From Dastarcus helophoroides (lineage: Eukaryota; Arthropoda; Insecta; Coleoptera; Bothrideridae), in NCBI GenBank assembly GCA_028583605.1, contig CM053329.1:12262501-12326500 (forward strand): 64,000 bases of DNA, written 5' to 3'. Positions 33,241-44,399 of this stretch are shown in pieces. The notes under the pieces were generated by a model. It saw only the letters and a program-made list of their open reading frames with translations. It was not told where the DNA came from and searched no databases. A program made the position numbers and the translations under genes. Every line of letters begins with the position of its first letter. Positions within the stretch are counted from its first letter, which is position 1.

Positions 33241-35280
33241 GTATATTTTAAATTTTGAAGCTATACTTTGAAAAAAGTGCCAATTTTGATGATAAAAGGT
33301 AAACATTTTTAAAAAAGAATAAAAGGCTGAAAAAATTCAAACACTTCAAAAAGTTGCAATTTTGAAAAAATATCGAATTTTTCAAAAAAGTGAAAATTTT
33401 GCGGAAAAAGTCGGAAAAAATGGGTAAAACTTCGAGAAATAGTAAAAATTTTGAGATAAAGTGAAAATTTTCAAAAAAAAAGTAAAGGTTTTTAAATAAA
33501 ATGTTTTAACATTATCATTTCTGGATTCTGGATTCGTTGTGGGGTGTCTAAAGCTTAGACCACCACTTAGGCCACCCTTTTCGAGCCCATTGTGCTATTT
33601 TGGTGATTGGGGTGTCCTTGGTCATTCATTCAGCCACTTACTCTCTCAAACTGACCACACTAAGCCAGAAGTCCCCCAACGTGGATCCCCTGATTGATGG
33701 TAGTGCCGGGCAGTGACACATGACGTGCTCGACACTCTCATCTTCTTCTAAACACCCTCTACAACTCGAGCCGTTTATAATTCCCATTCTGTGGAGGTGT
33801 TTGTTTAATCGACAGTGACCTGTCCAAATCCCTACAAGTTTCCTGAGATAATTCCTTGAAAGTTGTAGGCATAGTTTTGCCCTTTTCCTGCACGGCATTC
33901 TAATGAATGCGTGAGTTTGTCGACATTAACTAAATTATATAAAAAAACCAAAATTTTGAAAAAATCACAATTTTGAGAAAAAAAATCCTTGTGTCAAATT
34001 TTTCACAAGAAGTTAAACTTTTGAAAATAAAGAGGAAATATTCCAAAAAAATATAGTTCTGAAAAAGTTGCAGCTTCGAGAAAATTTGATGATAAAATGT
34101 TGAAGCTTTCAAAAAAATTTAAATCTAAAAAAGGTTCGAAAATATTATAAAATGTCGAAATTTAGAGAAAAAATTAATTTTTCAAAAAAAACAAAAATTG
34201 AAGGAAAATATAATTTTTCAAATTAAGGTTTAGTTTACTACATAAAAGCCAAAGCCTCGAGAAAAAGTAAAAATTTAAAATAAAATCTCAGTTTTCAAAA
34301 AAAAAATTCAAAACTTTGAGAAGTTGTCAAAAGTTAGACCAAGGTGAAAACTAAAAAAAAATAGAGCAGAAGTTATCAAAAGTAGTTTTTACAACATCAT
34401 TAAATTTACGAAAAAGATCAAAAATTTGAAAAAAAAATAGCAATTTTGAGAAAAGATCGAAAATATTTGTAAACATTTTCAAAAAATTTAAAATTTGGAA
34501 AATAAATTAAAATCATAAGGAAAGGTAAAACTGAAAAGGTTTTGCAATTAATAAAATAAATAAATATTTGAAAAAAGTGGAAGCTAAAAAAAAGACCATT
34601 TGAGTTTTAAAGTATTTAAAATATAAAGACGAAATGCTTTAAAGAAGTCAAAAAATGTTAAAGAATTTTTAATAAAAATTACAGGCAGACTTTTTAAAAA
34701 GTAATCATTTTTAGAAAGTCAGAATTTTGCAAAAAAGTGAAAATTAAACAAAGTTGAATAAAAAAACAAACACTTAAGAGAGTTGATATTTGCAAAAAGT
34801 TAATTCTTTGAAAAAATTTAAATTTTTAAAAAGAATTGAAGTGTTTTGAAAAAATCAAATATAAAACTACTTATATTTGCAAAAAAATTAAAAATTTCGG
34901 GTCTGAAGTTTCAGAAATGGTCAATGTTTACAAAAATAAGGTCAAACTTCGAGATTAATTCAAAATATTCAGAAAATTTTGAAATTTTCAAAAAATAAAA
35001 TCTTCAAGGACAAGAGTTATAAAAAAAAGAAAAATGTTTTAAAAAATCAAAACCAACCAAATAGGACAGAATTTTGAGGAATTTGGAATACTCAAAAAAT
35101 CAAATTTTGAAAAAAGGTCGAAATTTTCAAAATCGAGTCAAAATTTTGAAATTTTGGAAGTCGAACGAGAAAAAAACTACTTTGTGAAAAAGTGCGTTTT
35201 TAATGTCGAAATTTTCGAAATAAGCCAAAATTTTCAATAAAAATTGAATTTCCCAGAAAAGTTGAAACTTTCAAAAAAGT
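33241..35280. repeat. GTCGAAATTT array block (A-rich on +)
   Basis: Low-complexity block of AAAAAGTCGAAATTTTC-type units, interrupted at 33,535-33,900 by a non-LTR fragment. Array sequence resumes on the other side, so the retrotransposon piece inserted into, or was captured by, the array. Confidence 0.65.
33535..33900 (-). pseudogene. Non-LTR retrotransposon 3' fragment (RNase H downstream region)
   Basis: The minus-strand frame (33,638-33,898) reads RNYLRKLVGIWTGHCRLNKH, LHRMGIINGSSCRGCLEEDE, SVEHVMCHCPALPSIRG. The TGHC.LN.HL.RMG segment and the C-x2-C..H..CHCPAL Cys/His motif are the C-terminal end of ORF2 in R1/Jockey-type elements with RNase H. It then runs through a stop into a short 3' UTR ending near 33,535. 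It is unrelated in sequence to the I-like copy at 8-12 kb. The 5' remainder is absent; such 5' truncation is normal for non-LTR elements. Confidence 0.8.
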
Positions 35281-35579
35281 ATATAACCGAAGGATCCTTT
35301 ACCCTTTTTTGCTTGGGCAAAACTGCGGATATCAGCTTATTTTTTTTCATAAACTTCAAGGTTTTTTTAAAGTTTGAACTCAAAGTGAATCCAGAATTCA
35401 GAGTTTCAAGTTGAAATTTTTAAACTCAAAAAATTGAGAAATATTTTCTTCAAATTTTAAGTATTACTAGAGTAGTTATATGCTGTTATATTTAAAATGA
35501 GAGAAAAAATGTTTCCTAAATTATGTTGGAAAATCAATTTTTAAATCAAATAAAAACTTTTAAAAAATTTAAAACATGA

Positions 35580-35710
35580 GTCAACTGAACTAAAAACCGG
35601 AAAAAAACGCTATTTTTGTTGAAACGAAAACCGAAACGGAACCGAAATGATTTTTTTCCCGGAACGAAAACCGAAAATCGGAACGAAAAAAATAGTGGTT
35701 CGATGCCCTG
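35580..35710 (-). mobile_element. Solitary hAT-like terminus
   Basis: Read on the minus strand the sequence starts CAGGGCATCGAACC and continues with CGTTCCG/CGGTTTTCG clusters (on + many ACCGAAA and GGAACGAAA). CAGGG starts and subterminal short repeats are typical of hAT ends. The partner terminus was not found; array sequence lies on the inner side. The 69-codon frame over it is not a gene. Confidence 0.45.
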
Positions 35711-35901
35711 GTTTTCTCCCTATAATTTATAGACCATCTCAGGGTACAAAAGTAGCAACTTTGTTAGAATTCTTTGTCAAATTTGATCCAACTAAAGCCC
35801 TAAATCATAATCACTGTAACGGACCACGATTAGTCCAGTTGAATATTAATGTCTAGACTAACTCATTTTTGAACAAATTTTTCACAAAGCTCTTTTTTTA
35901 G

Positions 35902-36450
35902 AAACGCTTTGTGATAAACATGGAGAAGCAAATCGCTCAGCTCAATTCGTGGCAGTCAGCCTTAGAGAAATTTATTTCCGATTCGGTTATCAACGAATTC
36001 AACAAAAAATGGGAGAGAACGTCGAACCTACAAAAAGAAGAAAGATGCAAAACCAGACTTCCAATATATTTCGAAGCCGTTACCAAAATGGCCTATTTGC
36101 AAGCCAGCTTATGTCTGATAAAAGACGCCTCCAACTCCTACGAAAGATTAAATTTTAGCATTCGAAAATTTTCCCAAGTTCCAAACCTGAGAGGTTGTAG
36201 TAATGAGAATTTGTGGTGGTGTTTACGAGAACAGCTTATGGATTTGTTCGAGATGTTTCGGAAGGTTCCAACCGATTTTGTGGAAAGCGAGACGTCGATT
36301 CAAAATGGCGGTTACATTAGTGGAGTCATGGGTACCGCTTCGTGCTTCTTTAGGCAGGTTTCGGATCTAATTAGGAATATTTATTCCGAATTGCGCACTA
36401 GTTCATTGTACGAGTGTGTACCCGTCATCGTCTTGGGAACCAAAGGGTAG
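35902..36450 (+). CDS. Terminal exon of six-cysteine protein gene A
   Basis: A pyrimidine tract ends in AG at 35,900-35,901 and the frame is closed by that TAG upstream, so the exon begins at 35,902 in phase 0 (KRFVINMEKQIAQLNSWQS). It runs 182 codons to TAG. Composition is clearly less AT-rich than the flanks. Cysteines at residues 49, 71, 99, 107, 148 and 172 of the exon line up with those of exon B at 44,985. Shared features: W-x-S-x-L near residue 17, C-x3-LPI-x8-A-x-LQ-x3-C, a Tyr nine residues after the second Cys, and F twelve after the fourth. The profile suggests a helical, disulfide-bonded, probably secreted protein, but the signal peptide would lie in an unidentified upstream exon. 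The family is not recognised. The GTG/ATG inside the exon is not a start. Confidence 0.75.
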   Translation, partial: KRFVINMEKQIAQLNSWQSALEKFISDSVINEFNKKWERTSNLQKEERCKTRLPIYFEAVTKMAYLQASLCLIKDASNSYERLNFSIRKFSQVPNLRGCSNENLWWCLREQLMDLFEMFRKVPTDFVESETSIQNGGYISGVMGTASCFFRQVSDLIRNIYSELRTSSLYECVPVIVLGTKG

Positions 36451-37161
36451 AATATATTTCTTGTACTCAGAAATTTGAATAATATAATATTAACAGAAAA
36501 GGGTTTTTTTTTTATTTTTCGTCAGTTTTAATACCCTCCATTACATAATTCAATTCTGCTAGCAATATTAATTTTGGGTACTTGGCAATTTTATTGCGTA
36601 GATTTTAAATGTGAACCATTTCTTTTAATTTTGGTTCCTTATTGACTCATCTTAAAATGCTTTAATTTCATTTTAGTTTTAAGGATTTAAGGATTTTAAA
36701 TATCCTATAGGCGTGTGTCAAAGAATGTTTTAAAAAGTAAAGCTCAGTAAAGCTAAAATTTAGTTAACCATTTTTTGAGAAATTTTTTGGCAACCTTAGC
36801 ATTTGTTGACATCAAATTAATAACACAAAACATATTTTGAAATAAGAAACAATTATAGCGAGCTTACCTTAAAATTAGGACCTCAATTTATGAAAAATAT
36901 TTACAACAACTATTTACGTAGTAATATTTTTTTTTCATATTTTTAGCTTGTTAATCTGGTATCAGAGCTAAAAAGGTTTAAAAAAAATCCTTCCCGTGCC
37001 TAATTGTTTTCTGTCCTAATTATTTTAAAATATTTTTTTAGGAATGTTACCTTCTCAAGGAACCGAAAAACACAGATCTCAAGTTTTAAATTTACGTAGA
37101 TTTCTAAATCCTCAAAAAATAGATCTATAGCTCATAAGGTTACCAAAAGGTTTATCTAGAC
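36451..37161. other. Downstream non-coding stretch
   Basis: 3' UTR and intergenic DNA of gene A. No canonical AATAAA close to the stop; AATAATATAATATT at 36,479-36,492 is the nearest AT-rich candidate. No repeats recognised. Confidence 0.4.
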
Positions 37162-37260
37162 CAGGGGTTCCCAACCTTTTTTGCGTTGAAACTTTTGAAT
37201 TAGGTAAAATAAATTCATGCCCTTTTTTAATTATTCCGCTGCTAAAATAAAAAAAATCAC
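37162..37260 (+). mobile_element. Solitary hAT-like terminus
   Basis: CAGGGGTTCCCAACCTTTTT at 37,162 is a classic hAT terminal inverted repeat. The matching right end was not found. A GTCGAAATTT array starts about 200 bp inside, as with the other hAT-like ends of this window. Confidence 0.5.
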
Positions 37261-38116
37261 GACATTTATTTCTTATTGTTGGTTACGAACATAACCAAAG
37301 AGATTAAAATTTCGATGTTAACTCCTAAAAATATTTACTATGTATAAATAGGTCATTAAATAATCAACAAGATTTTTCAAAACAAAAACCAAAATTATGA
37401 AAAAACTCGTAACTTTTAAAAAAGTCGAAATATTGAAAATTATTCAAAAATGTCGTGAAAAGCGAAATTTAAAAAAGTCCACATTATCACAAAATCGCAA
37501 TATTCAAAAAAGTGAAAATTTTCGGAGTGAAAGAAATTTTCAACACAAGCACAAATTTTAAAAACACGCAAAATTTATAAAAATTAAAAAACAGAAATTT
37601 TCAACCAAATTCATTTTTTTATAAAAGGCAAAATTTTCAAAATATTTTAACCTTTTCAAAAGTCAAAATTTGGTAAAATGCAAAATTTTTTATAAAAACT
37701 TAAGATTTTTAATATATTTTTTTTAAATAATTTAAAGTTTTAAGGAAATTTATTTTTTAAATGTTGAAACTTTAAAAAATAGTCAAAATTTCAAAAGAAA
37801 ACGACTTGAATGAAGTATCCCTGGACAAAAAAAATTGAAATTTTCCATAAAAATCAATTACCTTTTAAATTTCGTAGTAATTAAATTTAGAAAATAAACT
37901 GTAATATTCAATGACAATAATATTTTCTAAGAAAAAGTCCAAATTTGAAAAATTAGAAGAAAAATTTCAATATAAGACGAAATTTCGAGACCTTCGACAG
38001 TAGTTAAAATCTTCAAAAAAACATTTTTCCAATCCAATTAAGATGCTTAAATTTTTAAACAAATCCAAATGTTCGAAAAAGTTACAAGTTTGAAAATGAA
38101 ACAAATTTTGGAAAAA

Positions 38117-39388
38117 ATCCAAATGTCAAAAAAGTCGAAAATTGACAAAAAAAAAGGTCGAAATTTTGTAGATTCGAAATTTGTAGATTCAAAATTTGTA
38201 AAAGGGTTGGAAATTTTAAAAAAAATCAAATACTTTAAAAAGATAAATTTTCAAAAAATTTTTATAATTCAAAGAATCAAAATTTTCAACACAAAACTTT
38301 TTTTAATTTATTCTAGAAAATAAATTTTAATTTTAAATTACGAAAGGAAGGTGAAAATTTTGAAAAATAAAAAATTAAAATAAAACAATTCTGAAAAAAT
38401 GGTCAGAGTTAGAAAATATGGATATGCTTAAAAAACGCAGATTTTTTAAAGAAAAGTAAAATTTTTCATAGAGTTTGAAAAATCTAAATAAGATGCTGAA
38501 ATTTCAAGCAATTCCAAATTTCGAAAAGATTAAGATTTTAAGAAACAGAAAAATTACGAAAAAAGTCAAAAAAAGACGTAAAATTTATAAAAAAACATTT
38601 AAAAAATCGAAATTTTCAATGGAGGTCATTTTGGTTAAATCGTACTAAATAATTTAAAAAATAAACTCTTATTTTGAATATTTTTTTTTGATCTTTTTTG
38701 ATTTCAGGAAACAAGATTTTTATATCAATTTTAAATAAAGTAACACGGGTCCAAATTTCAAAAAACTCGAAAATTAACAAAAAAAAGGTCGACATTTTGT
38801 AGATTCAAAATTTTGTAAATTCAAAATTTGTAAAAGGGTTGGAAATTTTAAAAAAATCAAATACTTTAAAAAGATAAATTTTCAAAAAATTTCTATAATT
38901 CAAAGAACACCGAAATTTTCAACACAAATCTTTTTTTTAATTTATTCTAGAAAATAAATTTTAATTTTAAATAACGAAAGGAAGGTGAAAATTTTGAAAA
39001 ATAAAAAACTAAAATAAAACACAATTCTGAAAAAATGTTCAGAGTTAGAAAATATGGATATGCTTAAAAACGCAGATTTTTTAAAGAAAAGTCAAATTTT
39101 TCATAGGGTTGAAAATCTAAATAAGATGCTGAAATTTCAAGCAATTCCAAATTTCGAAAAGATTACGATTTTAAGAAACAGAAAAATTACGAAAAAAGTC
39201 AAAAAAAGACGTAAAATTTATAAAAAAAACATTTAAAAGAATCGAAATTTTCAATGGAGGTCATTTTGGTTAAATCGTACTAAATAATTTAAAAAAAAAA
39301 ACTCTTATTTTGAATATTTTTTTTTTGATCTTTTTTGATTTCAGGAAACAAGATTTTTATATCAATTTTAAATAAAGTAACACGGGTC
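38117..39388 (+). repeat. Tandem duplication, two units of about 635 bp
   Basis: 38,117-38,748 and 38,751-39,388 agree almost base for base (landmarks TTTGTAAAAGGGTTGG, GAAAGGAAGGTGAAAATT, ATGGATATGCTTAAAAA, TCAATGGAGGTCATTTTGG, GTAACACGGGTC). This is much more similar than the array around them, so the event is recent. Confidence 0.85.
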
Positions 39389-40204
39389 GAAACTTTAAAA
39401 ATAAAAGAAAATCAGAATAAAACACAAAAATTTGGAGAGTTGAAAAATATGAAAATGTTCAAAAAAAAGCCAAATTTAAGAAAAAGTTAAAATGTTAAAA
39501 ATTTAAATATGATGCCTAAACTTTTAAACAATTCCAAATTTTCTAAAATATTGGGATTCAAAAATGTCGAAATATAAAAAAGTCGAAAATTTATAAAGAT
39601 CAAAATTTTGAAAAGATTCAACATCTCTAAATATGTTACACTTTTAAAAAATAGCCACAAAAAGACGAATTTTTGAGAAAAAAAATCGAAGTTTTCAAAA
39701 ACCTATTTTTCTTTTTAAAGTCTTACTATTGTTATTTAAAAAATAATAAATAAATAATTTAGAGTAAAGAAATTTTTAAAACAGGCCAAAAAAAAGAAGT
39801 TTCAAAATAAGACAAAATTTTAATAAAATATTCGAGAGTTGATTATCGAAATTTTGATAAAATATTCGAGAGTTGATTATCGAAATTTTCAAAAAAAATC
39901 GAAATATTGGAAAGATGTGTTAAAAATGTTGACATTTCAAAAAATGGTCGAAAATTCTAAGTAAACAAAATATTGGAAATAATCCCAATATTTATTAGAA
40001 ATCATGTTTTTATTGAATTTGGAAAATAAAATGTAACTTTGAATGGAAAAGTGTTCCATAAAAAGGTCAAAATTTTGAAAAGTGCTGGAATAATTTCAAA
40101 AAATAAAGAAATTTTGAAACGAGTTAGTATATTTTCAAACCATAAAGAAATTTTAAAAAAGTGTGGAGATTCTTCATGGTAGACCCTTATTGACCGGAAA
40201 TATT

Positions 40205-40338
40205 ATGTTTTTTTTAAATTTATTTAACATTTCTTCGGCCCAGTTTGGAAATATTTAAATTTTTATTTATTTTTATTTTAAAAATTTAAATATTTCCAAA
40301 CTGGGCCGAAGAAATGTTAAATAAATTGAAAAAAACAT
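40205..40338. repeat. Near-perfect inverted repeat, 60 bp arms
   Basis: Left arm 40,205-40,265 and right arm 40,279-40,338 are almost exact complements around a loop of about 13 bp. The arms contain TTTCTTCGGCCCAGTTTGG and its complement. It is embedded in the array but the arms are not array sequence. Confidence 0.85.
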
Positions 40339-40825
40339 AAAGTGTGGAGAGTTAGAAAACATAAAAATATTCAAAACAAATTTTTAAAAACAAAGTCAAA
40401 ATTTCAAAAAACCAGAAAATGCAGACATCCTTTAACAATTCTTAACTTTCGAAAAAGTTACACGTTTTAAATAGAGACACACTTTGAAAAACTATCCAAA
40501 TTTAAAAAGAAGTGAAAATTTTAAAAATTCTCAAAATTTTTATAAAAATTTAAGATATCAGAATTTTCTAGAAAATTCTATCAATTGAATTAGAAAAATG
40601 TTATCAAGTCCAATTTTCAATAAAATTCAAAATTTTGAAAAAGTCAAAAATAGGCCAAAAATAGGCAACAAAAGGTGAAATTTTGAAATAAAATCAGATT
40701 TAAAAAAAAATGAGAAAATTCAAAATTATTTGAATTTTCTATATAAAACCAAAAATGAAAAAGACAAAATTTTAAAATCTAACAGACTTTTAAGAAAATA
40801 TAGAAATTTTGAAGAGGTTTAAAAA

Positions 40826-41289
40826 GTATGCAAGAAGAATGCAACCTAGACTACAAATTCATGCAGCCCTCCAGGCGTGTATAGTGAATCATAGGTAGCC
40901 GAACTACCAACAGTTGAAACACTGCCACCTAGCGAAGCGGTTACTCTCTAGGAGAGTTCCCAGAAGACAAGGATTCTATAATGCACAGACCAATAGGTTT
41001 GAACATTTATTAGATTCGAAGTTTGGAAACCAAATACCGGTTTCGATCTTGTTAGATCTCGTCAGTTTGGTATATCCAACTCGAATGCTAATAAATGTTC
41101 CGACAAGTAAGTTCAAACCTATTGGTCTGTGCATTATAAAATCCTTGTCTTCTGGGAACTCTCCTAGAGAGCAACCGCTTCGCTAGGTGGCAGTGTTTCA
41201 ACTCTTGGTAGTTCAGCTACCTATGATTCACTATACAAGCCTGGAGGGCTGCATGAATTTGTAGTCTAGGTTGCATTCTTCTTGCATAC
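40826..41289. mobile_element. Foldback element, most complete copy (464 bp)
   Basis: Left arm GTATGCAAGAAGAATGC to CCCAGAAGACAAGGAT and GCACAGACCAATAGG (about 180 bp). The centre carries CCGGTTTCGATCTTG, GTTTGGTATATCC and CGACAAGTAAG. The right arm is the reverse complement, ending GCATTCTTCTTGCATAC. Non-coding despite a 90-codon frame. After the right arm, GACATTGTTGGCGATGGCC continues as at 26,509, which suggests the true end lies further right and the left end is truncated. Confidence 0.85.
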
Positions 41290-41384
41290 GACATTGTTGG
41301 CGATGGCCATAGTTTCTCTATGGACCAATAGGTGGTAGTACTAAAGAGTCACTCGCTTGATGCCTGTGAATGTTTTAGTACCTA

Positions 41385-41515
41385 CTTGTCGGAACATTTA
41401 TTAGCATTCGAGTTGGATATACCAAACTGACGAGATCTAACAAGATCGAAACCGGTATTTGGTTTCCAAACTTCGAATCTAATAAATGTTCAAACCTATT
41501 GGTCTGTGCATTATA
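41385..41515. mobile_element. Foldback inner module, second copy nearby
   Basis: Starts TACTTGTCGGAACATTTATT and ends CCTATTGGTCTGTGCATTA, an almost exact inverted copy of the centre of the element at 40,826-41,289. It lies about 100 bp beyond it. Confidence 0.8.
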
Positions 41516-42366
41516 GGTTTAAAAAGAATAAATTATTGTAAAAGTCGAAAATTAAAAACCTTAAAATTTTCATTAAAAATTTTTCAAAAAGTCAGGTGTT
41601 TCAAAAAAGTCGAACAGTAAAGAACTTTAAACTTTTTAAAATGTCAAGGTCTTTAAAACGGGCGAAATTTTGAAAAAAATCGTATTTACAAAAATCCGTA
41701 CGCTAATTTTCAAAAAAAAACAAAATTTTCGGAAAGATCTAAATTTTCACAAAAATTTCGATAATTTAGGCAGGTAATTGCTAAATTTTTAACATACTTT
41801 ATAAAAACTTTATAAAAAACTTTGAATATTCTAAATTTTTGGAAAATCGGGATTTTGTAAAACGAATTTAAAAAAAATTGAAATTTATATTAAAAAGCAG
41901 ACATTTTGAAGATGACAATTAAAAAAACAAAATTTTGAGATAAGTCTGACATTCCTAAAAAATGTTGAAAAGTATAAAATCCTAATAAAGGCAAAATTTT
42001 GAAAATATATCAAGGTTTAGAAAAAAAATCGAAATTTTTTACAAAAGTCGAACTGTTTTCAAAGTGGTACTAATTCAAGATAAATTTAAAATTTTAAATT
42101 AGTCAAGATTTTCAAAAAAGTCAAAATTTTGAGAATCGAAATTTTAAAAAATAGGCAAATATTTCAATGAAGGAAAAATTTAGGAACTAAAAATGAAAAA
42201 ATGTTTAAAAAGCTGTTCTGCCAATTACCAAACAAAAAATTTAAAAAACGGAAACAATTTTCAAATAGTCAAAATTTTCTAGAACACTGAACTAAACACT
42301 GTGGTTTGTGATTAAGTCCATATAAGGCTTTACCCCTTTACCACATCGGTAATTAAATAAATAAAT

Positions 42367-42409
42367 GGGCGATACGTATTTCGCCAGTAGAACTGACATT
42401 TTCAGGCGC
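42367..42409 (-). ncRNA. Hammerhead-like fold in PLE 2
   Basis: Minus strand: GCGC, CTGAAAA (core with G to A change), T, stem II GTCAG/CTGGC with loop TTCTA, GAA, palindromic ATACGTAT in the stem III position, C, then GCCC, which pairs with GCGC at three of four positions. Same architecture and same 3' position as in PLE 1 but different stem sequences. The changed core would probably abolish cleavage. Confidence 0.45.
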
Positions 42410-42469
42410 ACTAATCTAAAGGGATTAGCAAAAGATGCATCGACGTCATCTGCATTGAGATTTAAATCG

Positions 42470-42825
42470 ATACTGGCGGTATTTTGATTTCTTTCCTATT
42501 TTGAATTGCTTAACACATCTGGTGCATGTAATTTTGACCTGCCACAAATAACCTTTAATAAACTGGAGGCCGCCAATGGTCCTTTATCTCCGTTAAAGGT
42601 AACTGGCGTCTGGTTGATGTAAATTGTTTCATATGCATCAAGTTCTCTGTTATTTGTAACCGATCTTCACAATTTTAAATTTTCGATGTTAATTTTGTTT
42701 CCTGTACTTATCATATGTAGGGTGACACTTGATTTTTCGTTTCTATTGTATCTAAAATGAGCAAAATGTTCTTTAAAACTAGTTTTAATGTATCTCTTGG
42801 TCTGTCCAACATATAATAGATTAGA
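42470..42825 (-). pseudogene. PLE GIY-YIG nuclease domain
   Basis: The minus strand encodes LLYVGQTKRYIKTSFKEHFA, HFRYNRNEKSSVTLHMISTG, NKINIENLKL, a stop, then VTNNRELDAYETIYINQTP and GPLAASSLLK. YVG (the YIG strand), the Arg/Lys..F.EH helix, H..STG and the glutamate in LDAYETIYI are the expected landmarks of a GIY-YIG endonuclease as found C-terminally in PLE proteins. It starts abruptly at the YVG strand because the element is truncated there. One in-frame stop after LKL makes it a pseudogene. Confidence 0.75.
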
Positions 42826-42835
42826 AAATTTTAAC

Positions 42836-44390
42836 AGAAGGTTGGGATTTTCAAAAAATTTTAAGTTTTAAGACATTAACATTTCAAAAATTTTAAAAAT
42901 GAAAAATGTTTTCAAAGAAAGTCGAAATTTTTGTAAACAAATGAAAGCTTACAATAAAATTGTAAATTTAACGATAAAAATAAATTTTTAAAAAGACCTA
43001 AAATTTATAGTCTATTTACATTAAAAACAAATAAAAATTTTAAAAATATTAGAAGAAAAAGTCAAAAATATAAAGGACGGTATAATTTTTCAAAAAAAGG
43101 GGGTAAAATTTTTAAAAATTTGAATAGTTTCTTTAAAGCTCGAATTTCACAAACAGGTCAAAATAATTAAGAAAAAATATATGAGAATTTGAATTAAAGT
43201 CGAAATTTATAAAATTCCAAAATATCTAAAAGAGTTGACATTTCGAAAATATTTGAAAATTTGAAAATCAATCAACTTTTAAAAAAAATCACCATTTTTA
43301 AAAAAGTGGAAATTTTCAGGCTGCTGCAATTTAAAGAATAGTCGACATTTTTTAAAAAGTTCGGAATTTTAAAAATTTGCAAAAACTTTTAAAAAAGGTG
43401 AAATATAAAGTCGAAATTTTTAACAAAAAAAGTAAAAAAGTCGAAGAATTTAAAAAAGGTATTGACATTTCTAAAAAAATATTATTTGTGCAACAAACAC
43501 AAAATTTATAAGCAAAAAATTCTAATTTTATACCCAACTTTTTGTTAGAAATCCTACTTATTTAGATGAACATTTTTAGTTTCAGTCAAACATTGAGAAA
43601 TTAAACAGAAAACATTAAAACATAAGACAAAAAAAAACAAAAAAACAAAAAAAACATAACAATAAAGAAATGATATACATTTTTGAATTAATAGATGAAA
43701 GGAGAAAGTGAAAATGCGTAGGAAAAGCTAAAATTTCTGATCTAAACCCGAAGTTTTCTAGAAAAACAGACAATAGCCAAGCTTAGTCTTTTAATGTTGA
43801 AAAACAATGTCACTGCTTATACATTTAACCAGCACCAACTTAGGCCTACAATTATAAAAATTTCTAAATTTAAGTTATAAGGAAAACTTTTATGGGAAAA
43901 AAAATCTTATCAGTTAAAAACTGAAATTTCAAAAACAAAAAATTGTAGATTGTTCAAAATTTAAAATAAAATCAATATATTTGTAAGAATCTCAAAACTT
44001 TGAAAAAATTATAGAAACCAAAAAAAACAAATTTTAAATTTAAAGGAGTAATTTAAAAAATAAGTGAAAATGTTCATATTGTCAAAAAAACCTCAAGATT
44101 TATAAAAGGTTACAAATAAATAGATTGAAATAGGTGGAATTCACGCTGGAAGCTTTTGCATCAAGAAAATAGTTATGGTAAAAAATATAGGTCGTAAATT
44201 GGAAAGAATAATTAAAAAAAACTGAATATGTTTAGATTTTTAGATGGAGCCCAAAATTTCTAAAAGATTACTGAAAAAAAAATGGAATAACAAGACGGAT
44301 TTTATATTAGGAGTTCCTGCATTAAAGGAATGGTTAAAGTTAAAAAAAGGGGTACATCGCAAGGGGGGGCTTTAGACCTTCAGGTCGAAT
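42836..44390. repeat. GTCGAAATTT array continuation, fading out
   Basis: A-rich array units to about 43,560, then increasingly unstructured A-rich DNA with no gene or transposon end recognised. Confidence 0.5.
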
Positions 44391-44399
44391 AACCCAATT

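Larger units (their letters stand above)
37380..42290. repeat. GTCGAAATTT array block (A-rich on +), main block
   Basis: Nearly 5 kb of AAAAAGTCGAAATTTTC-type low-complexity units, with younger structures inside: a 635 bp tandem duplication, a hairpin, and foldback pieces, each listed separately. It presumably fills the intergenic or intronic space between genes A and B. Short frames are compositional. Confidence 0.65.
42295..42830 (-). mobile_element. Penelope-like element fragment 2
   Basis: Minus-strand fragment with a PLE GIY-YIG nuclease domain followed by a 3' region with a hammerhead-like fold. Both ends run into GTCGAAATTT array. The reverse transcriptase is missing, as in fragment 1. 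The sequence differs strongly from fragment 1, so these are different PLE families. Confidence 0.75.

Noticed and set aside
35647..35856. A 69-codon frame directly before exon A, a possible upstream exon.
   Set aside because: It covers a hAT-like terminus with repeated ACCGAAA motifs and has no splice donor that I can support.
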